Below, piece by piece: positions 1-5,693 of a stretch of 5,693 bases of DNA. A program made the position numbers and the translations under genes. The DNA is from Chlamydiia bacterium (GTDB lineage: Bacteria > Chlamydiota > Chlamydiia > Chlamydiales > FEN-1388). The number at the start of each line of letters is the position of its first letter. Position 1 is the stretch's first letter. The stretch is from positions 1 to 5,693 of the forward strand of contig JAHFTM010000142.1 of NCBI GenBank assembly GCA_023269335.1. Reading direction: 5' to 3'. Under the pieces are notes generated by a model, which ran no database searches, was not told the DNA's origin, and saw only the letters and a list, made by a program, of their open reading frames with translations.

Positions 1-3000
1 ATACGTTATTTTAAAACTTTTGGGCAGCAAGAAGGTAAAGACCAGTCAGCTCAATTCAATGACCTTGTAAGTAAATTTGAAGATGAAAAGCGCGCCTTAG
101 AGCACTCAAAAGCGGCACTCCAAGAAGAAAAAAGGAAAAAAGAAGAAAAAGGTGAGCTTCTTGCGTCAAATGAAATTGAGTATTCAGAGTACCTCCAAAA
201 CCAAATCAAGTTGCTTGACAAAGCGCTTTCTGTCATGCAAAAAAATAGAGCACTTTTCCAATCAACGGTTCAGCCGTTCACAAAAAAAGATGCAGCGCTC
301 TTTTTGAAGAAATCATTTGCAAAAGATAGTTCGCAAAACGCGGTCTACACACTTGTCATCGGTGATCGACATCCTCTTTTTAATGAACTAGTGCTTGATT
401 TTTCAAATGATGATCTTCTCTTGCGTCTTCATCCTGATGTGCAAGCAGTTCGTCAAAAAGAGCTAGCAAGTGAAGAGGTTCAGATTCAACAGGATATGCT
501 CAATCGTTGGATCATGAATGAAGTGGCAAGGATCTCTCAGTCAACTGAAGAGTTAATTACTGCAGATGCAACCCATTTTCGCATTAACTTATATAAACTG
601 CCTTCATCGAAGAGTTTGCTTGCACTTGACCTTCCAGCTGTAGCAAGAAAACTTTCTAGTCAAACGTTAGAAATCATTAATGATGAATGGAAGCCATCAC
701 ACTTAGAGCTTGCGATAGATAAGTTTCCTCATTTTGATAGCGCTTCATTTAAAAGTGCGCCGTCAGATCAAAAGCGGCTCTGTCTTGTAGTCACATCTGG
801 TACTGATAATATAGTTTCAGGTCTTCGTGAAGGCTCGATTTATGTAGTCTTACGCGGCACTCAAAGCATTATGGAACAGTATAAAAAAGTTCCTGATAGC
901 CAGGAGGCTGTGCTCTTTACAAAGGAATTCAATAAGCTTGCTCAATTTTTAGAAAAGCGCGGTTTCATTGGATATTCAGGGGCAAGTTTAGGTCTTTCAA
1001 GAGACCTTGCAAACGACTACGTTTTTGAGTTAGATGATTACTACTCAACGATATTAAAAGCAACACGTGAAGATTTTTATGTGTTAGGCTCAAAGCGCTA
1101 CGCTACCTTGGAATTTTCTGATGTAGAGCAGCGAATCATCACTGAAAATCGCATTGGTGATGCCATTCAAGAAGATCTTTTGAAATGGAAAGAAGCCTAT
1201 CAGGCAGCTCAAGTAGATTTAAATCCGATGCGCCACTACACAGTGCCAAAACCTACTGAAAATACTTACTGGGCTAACTTCAAGCTAAGCACTGCTAAAT
1301 ATTTTCGCGGTGATGACAGTGCAATTTTACGTTGGGGTCTAGACTTGTCAGGTGGGAAGAGCGTACGTATTGCCATTACAGATCATGCGGGTCATCGTGT
1401 AGAAAAGCAAGAGGAGCTGAAACAAGCTGCTAATGAGCTTTATACACGTATTAACAAGATGGGCGTTTCTGAGCGTACTATTCGCATTGAAGATTCCACT
1501 ATTTTACTTGATTTCCCAGGCTCGCAAGGGCTCTCAGCGTCTGAGCTTATTAAAGCCTCTGCTATGTACTTCCATGTGGTGAATGAGCAATTTGGATCCT
1601 ATAACAAAGCGCTTTCTAAAGAGGTGCATGAGTTCTTACAAGACGTTTGGAACGAAGCTGTTGTTACAAACAGGAAAGATATTGAAAGTATCAATGATAT
1701 TGCTTATCAGAAGTTTCAGATGGCAGCCACAAGAGAGACAACTTTCGGTACAAAGAGCGCTGCACAAACACTGTATGAAAAGGGCTTACGGCTTGCAAAT
1801 CCGCGTGAGGCAGTTGCGAGTGCGCGCTTTGATGATTCAGTTTCTACAATCGCGCGTTTCAGAGGTGATGATCTCTCGGAATGGTCATTCCAGACGCATC
1901 CTTTATTGATTGTCTTTGAAAATTATGCTTTGGAAGGCGCAAACCTTGAAGGCGTTCAGACAAGCTATGACCCATCGAAGGGCAACATTTTACTTTTCAG
2001 TGTGAAGAGTTCTGCAGCACAGGGTAATCCACGCGATAATTTTTATTCCTGGACGTCGCAGTTTGCCGAAGAGACAATTGTTGGCACCCCGAGAGAGGCT
2101 TATACACAAGGTCGCGGCTATCGTATGGCAGTAATCTTGAACGGCACAGTAATTTCAGCGCCCTCTCTCAATTCACCGCTTCGAGATCATGCAATGATTT
2201 CAGGTAACTTCTCACAGAGGGAAGTTTCCAAATTAGCCACAGACTTAAAAGCTGGCTCACTTTCTTTTACCCCACGTATTTTGTCAGAGCAAAATGTAAG
2301 CCCTGAACTTGGAGTAGAAGAGCGCACGAAAGGCATTCGTGCAGCTATCATCGGAGTGCTTTTAGTTATTGTTGCCATGTGCAGCTACTATAGGCTTGCA
2401 GGTGTCGTAGCTAGCATTGCAGTGCTTGTCAACGTACTTATCATCTGGGCTGTTTTACAAAATATGGAAGCAGCACTCACCTTACCGGGTATTGCGGGTA
2501 TGGTACTTACTGTTGGTATGGCAGTCGATGCTAACGTGCTTGTTTTTGAAAGGATACGTGAAGAATTTAAAATCTCAGGACGCATTGCCTCTGCCATCCA
2601 AGCAGGGTACCGCAAGGCATTTTCTGCGATCTTAGACTCCAACTTAACAACTATTTTGGCGGCCTTTATCCTACTGCAATTTGATTGCGGCCCTATTCGT
2701 GCTTTTGCTGTGACCTTGATCATCGGTATTATATCGTCGATGTTTACAGCCCTTTTCATGACGCGTTATTTCTTTGCCGGATGGGTGCAAAATCCAAAAA
2801 ATCGCGAGCTGAAAATGGCCGAATGGATTCGCCCTAGAAACTTCGATTTCTTGAAAATGGCAAAGCCTGCTTTTATCATCTCGATTGTACTTTTTGCAGT
2901 TGGCGCTATGGTCTTCCAGGCAAATTGGAAATCGATGATTGGCATGGACTTCACTGGTGGTTACTCGCTTGTTGTAGAAGTGGATGAGACGGGCAAAGAA

Positions 3001-3858
3001 TCGCTTGTTGAGAAAACTTCCAAAGCACTTACAGCACAAGGGATCAACTCAACGGAATTCCAAATCCGTGAATTAGGCAGGTCAAATTTATTGCGCCTTC
3101 AGTTGGGTATTTCGCTTGAAGATCGAGGACATGCGTTTTTTGGTATGCCTCGTGAGCTGCAAAATACGGCTGTCACTTATGAGTTTCAGAAAAATCCACG
3201 CATCGTCTTTATTGTAAAAGCGCTAGAAAGTGCGGGTCTTAAGATAAAGCCTTCATCTCTTTCAACCCTGACTAATAATTGGACTGTGATGAGCGGGCAG
3301 TTTTCTGATGCGATGAGAAACAATGCGATCATTGCGTTAAGTCTTGCTCTGGCTGGCATACTTATCTATATCGCGTTTCGTTTTGAGTGGAAATATGCTG
3401 TCAGTTCAGTGCTGGCACTTCTTCATGATGTTTTGTTAACGCTTGCTGTTATGGCTATTGCAAATCGCCTTGGAGCACCCGTGCAGATCAATCTTGAAGT
3501 TATCGGAGCCATCATGACGATCATTGGATATTCATTGAACGATACAATTATCGTCTTTGATAGAATCCGTGAAGATTTGCGCGTCATGCGTAAAATGAGT
3601 TTCCCTCAAGTCATCAATCATGCGTTAAATCAGACGCTCTCTCGTACGCTGATGACTTCAGGAACAACGCTTCTGGTACTCTTGGCACTTGACTTTTTTG
3701 CAGGAACTTCCATCTTCGGCTTTGCATTTGTAATGACAGTTGGTGTCTTTTTAGGCACGCTTTCTTCTCTCTTTATTGCTTCGCCAATTCTTCTGTGGCT
3801 CCATAATAGAGAAAAAGAGTCCTCAAGGAATTTAAGTGTGGAGTCACATGTTGGATGA
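1..3858 (+). CDS. secDF: SecD-SecF fusion, protein translocase motor subunit SecDF (5' end outside the window)
   Basis: Inner-membrane motor that uses the proton gradient to help SecYEG/SecA pull exported proteins into the periplasm. The frame is open from base 1 with no stop, so the start and the expected first helix are upstream; the TTG at 211 is internal. Residues below count from base 1 (1285 visible). A charged coiled coil spans about 18-88, followed by sequence I cannot assign up to about 430. The SecD P1 core begins at WGLDLSGG (445-452), then NKMGVSER (485-492), the ILNGTVISAP region (712-721) and NVSPELG (765-771). SecD helices lie near 779-797, 800-819, 829-848 (GMAVDANVLVFERIREE), 881-893 and 902-925. 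After a linker, SecF has a helix at 955-973, IGMDFTGG (980-987), a P4 domain, and helices near 1108-1126, 1132-1153, 1167-1187 (GYSLNDTIIVFDRIRE), 1218-1233 and 1238-1265. Proton-path residues D843, D1181 and R1215 match Thermus SecDF D340, D637 and R671 (from memory); the D-to-R spacing of 34 is identical. The fused form and large size fit chlamydial SecDF, about 1400 residues as I recall. Identity is very sure. Confidence 0.97.
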   Translation: MRYFKTFGQQEGKDQSAQFNDLVSKFEDEKRALEHSKAALQEEKRKKEEKGELLASNEIEYSEYLQNQIKLLDKALSVMQKNRALFQSTVQPFTKKDAALFLKKSFAKDSSQNAVYTLVIGDRHPLFNELVLDFSNDDLLLRLHPDVQAVRQKELASEEVQIQQDMLNRWIMNEVARISQSTEELITADATHFRINLYKLPSSKSLLALDLPAVARKLSSQTLEIINDEWKPSHLELAIDKFPHFDSASFKSAPSDQKRLCLVVTSGTDNIVSGLREGSIYVVLRGTQSIMEQYKKVPDSQEAVLFTKEFNKLAQFLEKRGFIGYSGASLGLSRDLANDYVFELDDYYSTILKATREDFYVLGSKRYATLEFSDVEQRIITENRIGDAIQEDLLKWKEAYQAAQVDLNPMRHYTVPKPTENTYWANFKLSTAKYFRGDDSAILRWGLDLSGGKSVRIAITDHAGHRVEKQEELKQAANELYTRINKMGVSERTIRIEDSTILLDFPGSQGLSASELIKASAMYFHVVNEQFGSYNKALSKEVHEFLQDVWNEAVVTNRKDIESINDIAYQKFQMAATRETTFGTKSAAQTLYEKGLRLANPREAVASARFDDSVSTIARFRGDDLSEWSFQTHPLLIVFENYALEGANLEGVQTSYDPSKGNILLFSVKSSAAQGNPRDNFYSWTSQFAEETIVGTPREAYTQGRGYRMAVILNGTVISAPSLNSPLRDHAMISGNFSQREVSKLATDLKAGSLSFTPRILSEQNVSPELGVEERTKGIRAAIIGVLLVIVAMCSYYRLAGVVASIAVLVNVLIIWAVLQNMEAALTLPGIAGMVLTVGMAVDANVLVFERIREEFKISGRIASAIQAGYRKAFSAILDSNLTTILAAFILLQFDCGPIRAFAVTLIIGIISSMFTALFMTRYFFAGWVQNPKNRELKMAEWIRPRNFDFLKMAKPAFIISIVLFAVGAMVFQANWKSMIGMDFTGGYSLVVEVDETGKESLVEKTSKALTAQGINSTEFQIRELGRSNLLRLQLGISLEDRGHAFFGMPRELQNTAVTYEFQKNPRIVFIVKALESAGLKIKPSSLSTLTNNWTVMSGQFSDAMRNNAIIALSLALAGILIYIAFRFEWKYAVSSVLALLHDVLLTLAVMAIANRLGAPVQINLEVIGAIMTIIGYSLNDTIIVFDRIREDLRVMRKMSFPQVINHALNQTLSRTLMTSGTTLLVLLALDFFAGTSIFGFAFVMTVGVFLGTLSSLFIASPILLWLHNREKESSRNLSVESHVG
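3825..3843 (+). promoter_or_regulatory. two candidate ribosome binding sites for recJ inside the end of secDF
   Basis: AAGGA at 3825-3829 lies 6 bases before a GTG at 3836. GGAG at 3840-3843 lies 4 bases before an ATG at 3848. Both starts are in the recJ frame and both lie inside the last codons of secDF, which ends with TGA at 3856-3858. The GTG has the better spacing, while the ATG is the stronger codon. The choice changes RecJ by only four residues, which precede any conserved motif. Either way, ribosomes finishing secDF would be placed at the recJ start, suggesting coupled translation. No promoter is visible between the genes. Confidence 0.55.
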
Positions 3859-5623
3859 ACCGGGGTCTGGAGTTGAAAGTACGCCTTATGTTGCAAAAGA
3901 TTTAGGATTGAAGGCGCGCGATCTGCTCTGGATCTATCCGAAAATTGATGATGCTGTAAAAAGTCGAATCATCGATGAATTTCATCTGCACCCTGTAATT
4001 GCTCAGGTACTTTGCTCTCGTAACATCACGAATGCAAAGGATATTCACTACTACCTGTATGCCAAGCTTCCCGATCTTCACGACCCCTTCTTATTTGCTG
4101 AGATGCCGCAAGCAGTAGAGCGAATTAGCAAGGCTATCAAAGCAGGTGAGCACATTCTTATCTATGGAGATAATGATGTAGACGGCATGACAGGGACAGC
4201 TCTTTTGGCTGAGTATTTGAACTTTGTCGGTGCCAATGTACATCACTACATTTCCAATCGAACCACGCTTTTAAGACAAAGCATGATCCTCGATGCCTTA
4301 GAATACGCCTTAAGACATCATTGCACGTTACTTATTACCGTTGACTGTGGTATCACAGCCGCAGAACATATTGAGCAAGTGGTGCGTCATGAGATTGATG
4401 TGATTATTACAGATCATCATGAGCCGACTGATAAAATACCGTTGTGTGTGGCAACGTTGAATCCTAAGCTTGTAACGAGTGTCTATCCCAACCGTGAGCT
4501 TACGGGTGTAGGCGTGGCTTTTAAGCTTATCCATGCGCTGACAGATCATCTTACAGAGACCGGTGTAATCCCTCATAAGAAGGTGGATTTAAAGCGTTAC
4601 TTGGATCTTGTTGCTATCGGCACTGTGTCAGATATGGGAGTGCTTTTAGGAGAAAATAGAATTTTAGTAAGTTACGGACTTGATCAATTAAGAAAAACAA
4701 AGCGTATAGGGCTTGCAAAGCTTCTTTCTATTTGCGAAACAGAAATTGCTGATACAACGACGATGATCATAGCTTCTAAGATTGCGCCTCGCTTAAATAG
4801 CTTGGGCAGAATTGCAGAGCCAGAGCATGGTGTGAAGCTGCTTTTAGTAAGAAATGCCTTGGCAGCGGAAAAGCTTGCGATTGAGCTGAATCTGTATAAT
4901 ATCGAACGTCAAAAAATCGAAAAGATGATGACGAAAGATATTGAAAAAACTTTACAGGCGCATCCTGAGATACTCCAACACCGAGCGGTCATTTTGTGTT
5001 CTAGAAAATGGCATCCGGGTATTATTGCAATTTTAGCAATGCGTATTTCAAAGCAGTATAACAGACCGACAGTGATTATAGCGCTTGATGGACAGGTCGG
5101 CAAAGGATCGCTGCGTTCGATTCCTGAATTTCCAGTACTTCCTATACTGCACGAACTTTCAGATCTTCTTTTGAACTTTGGTGGGCATGATCAGGCTGCG
5201 GGTTTGACGATACGTGAGCAAAATATTGAAGAGTTTACAAAAAAATTCATAGCCATAGCTAATGAGCGGCTGCAAGATCAGCATGTGACTCCAAAACTAT
5301 ATCTGGATGCTGAAGTGCCATTTACCGATCTGACGTTTGATCTGATGGAATCGATTCGTCTTTTAGAGCCTCATGGTCATGGAAACCAGCCACCGATCTT
5401 TTATGCGGATGCACAGCAGGTAAATCTACCAAAAATAGTCGGCAAACAGCATCTTCGTTTTTATTTGGAGCAGAAGGGGCGGATGATTGAAGGTATAGGC
5501 GTTGGCATGGCAGAGCGGATCAGCGATCTGCAGAAGTGTCCGCTTGCCCTTCGTGTAGCCTTCACGCCACAAGTAAGTGGCTCAAGCATCCAGCTTCTCG
5601 TGCGCGACTTCCAAGTCTTATAA
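3848..5623 (+). CDS. recJ: single-stranded-DNA-specific 5'-3' exonuclease RecJ
   Basis: Cytoplasmic nuclease that degrades single-stranded DNA from the 5' end in recombination (RecF pathway), mismatch repair and base-excision repair. From the ATG at 3848 it has 591 residues, close to E. coli RecJ (577, from memory); a GTG at 3836 would add four. The DHH domain holds motif I GDNDVDG (107-113; metal-binding aspartates D108, D110, D112), motif II ITVDCGIT (D166), motif III TDHHEP (D189, H190, H191) and motif IV GTVSDMGVL (D262). The DHHA1 domain follows with RLNSLGR (315-321), KWHPGIIAI (387-395), GSLRSIP (420-426) and NFGGHDQAAGL (443-453). The last ~110 residues match the RecJ OB-like domain, with LEPHGHGNQPP at 506-516. 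All catalytic residues seem present, so it should be active. Two motifs vary: motif I has D-N-D where D-Y-D or D-F-D is usual, and motif IV has SDMGVL where ADVVPL is typical. The start overlaps secDF by 11 bases (23 from the GTG), indicating one transcript. Identity is very sure; only the start is open. Confidence 0.97.
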   Translation: MLDEPGSGVESTPYVAKDLGLKARDLLWIYPKIDDAVKSRIIDEFHLHPVIAQVLCSRNITNAKDIHYYLYAKLPDLHDPFLFAEMPQAVERISKAIKAGEHILIYGDNDVDGMTGTALLAEYLNFVGANVHHYISNRTTLLRQSMILDALEYALRHHCTLLITVDCGITAAEHIEQVVRHEIDVIITDHHEPTDKIPLCVATLNPKLVTSVYPNRELTGVGVAFKLIHALTDHLTETGVIPHKKVDLKRYLDLVAIGTVSDMGVLLGENRILVSYGLDQLRKTKRIGLAKLLSICETEIADTTTMIIASKIAPRLNSLGRIAEPEHGVKLLLVRNALAAEKLAIELNLYNIERQKIEKMMTKDIEKTLQAHPEILQHRAVILCSRKWHPGIIAILAMRISKQYNRPTVIIALDGQVGKGSLRSIPEFPVLPILHELSDLLLNFGGHDQAAGLTIREQNIEEFTKKFIAIANERLQDQHVTPKLYLDAEVPFTDLTFDLMESIRLLEPHGHGNQPPIFYADAQQVNLPKIVGKQHLRFYLEQKGRMIEGIGVGMAERISDLQKCPLALRVAFTPQVSGSSIQLLVRDFQVL

Positions 5624-5693
5624 AAAAACCTATTTCTACGTTAGCTTGTGTCTTTATGTGAGTTCTTGCAGATTTAGAACATCCATGCTTGTA
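5624..5693. other. non-coding tail downstream of recJ
   Basis: These 70 bases follow the recJ TAA stop (5621-5623) and run to the window edge. The stretch begins with a run of A, is AT-rich, and contains one short inverted repeat (5662-5680). I see no hairpin followed by a T run, so no intrinsic terminator can be called on either strand. Possible -35/-10 boxes match the consensus at only about half of their positions. An ATG at 5685 has only three codons before the window ends and no ribosome binding site before it, so I do not call a gene. Confidence 0.6.
5662..5680. repeat. short inverted repeat downstream of recJ
   Basis: GTTCT at 5662-5666 and AGAAC at 5676-5680 are perfect reverse complements separated by nine bases. 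The dyad could be a weak hairpin or a repressor half-site pair upstream of the next gene. Five-base arms with a nine-base loop are also expected by chance, and no T run follows. I record it only because it is the sole symmetric element in the non-coding tail. Confidence 0.25.

Noticed and set aside
121..151. A-rich tract with runs of 5-6 A as a slippage or frameshift site
   Set aside because: The secDF frame is continuous on both sides, so no shift is needed, and the runs do not fit an A-AAA-AAG heptamer in the reading frame. It simply encodes lysine and glutamate.
211..213. TTG as the start of secDF
   Set aside because: The same frame continues upstream without a stop to base 1 and encodes a coherent coiled coil; no ribosome binding site precedes it, so the codon is internal.
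1583..1909. Plus-strand open frame of 108 codons inside secDF, and a similar one at 2417-2635
   Set aside because: Both are out-of-frame shadows of secDF with arginine-rich or random composition and no family signature.
2388..2759. Minus-strand open frame of 123 codons
   Set aside because: It lies opposite the most conserved SecD membrane helices, which are certain; its product is a low-complexity shadow with no recognisable motif. The same holds for the minus-strand frames at 51-236, 2187-2378, 2671-3039, 2766-2954, 3630-3896, 4328-4576 and 4909-5103.
5606..5630. Palindrome GACTTCCAAGTC at the end of recJ as a terminator
   Set aside because: Arms of five bases with a two-base loop would be unstable, and the plus strand continues with A rather than T. 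On the minus strand the T run precedes rather than follows the hairpin.
5646..5680. Possible promoter (TTGTGT or TTTATG with TAGAAC)
   Set aside because: Matches to the -35/-10 consensus are partial and the better-matching boxes are badly spaced (23 bases); the pair with acceptable spacing matches only 3 of 6 and 4 of 6.

Overview
The window shows two adjacent genes on the + strand and a short non-coding tail. It looks like a chromosomal segment from a member of the phylum Chlamydiae, probably one of the environmental families (Parachlamydia/Waddlia/Simkania-like) rather than Chlamydia itself. The basis is a single-chain SecD-SecF fusion with a very large extra periplasmic part, followed directly by recJ. 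I recall this order from Chlamydia trachomatis (CT448 secDF, CT447 recJ). The moderately low GC content fits, but the genus cannot be settled from sequence reading alone.

Bases 1-3858 hold the 3'-terminal 1285 codons of secDF. The frame is open from the first base, so the true start and the expected first membrane helix lie upstream. In order, the visible protein has a charged coiled coil, about 340 residues I cannot assign to a known domain, a SecD core (P1 motifs plus five membrane helices), a short cytoplasmic linker, and a SecF half (helix, P4 domain, five helices). The charged residues of the SecDF proton path are all present, so the protein should be a working proton-driven translocation motor acting with SecYEG/SecA.

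Bases 3848-5623 (or from a GTG at 3836) hold recJ, a complete 5'-3' single-strand DNA exonuclease with DHH, DHHA1 and OB-like parts. Its start overlaps the end of secDF, so the two genes are almost certainly co-transcribed and probably translationally coupled. Their functions (protein export and DNA recombination/repair) are unrelated. The pairing therefore looks like conserved gene order rather than one pathway.

Bases 5624-5693 are non-coding as far as visible. They contain a weak inverted repeat but no convincing terminator or promoter. I see no mobile element, CRISPR array, RNA gene or clearly new multi-gene system. The points most worth a second look are the unassigned extension of SecDF, an insertion within its P1 domain, and lineage-type substitutions in otherwise invariant RecJ and SecF motifs.
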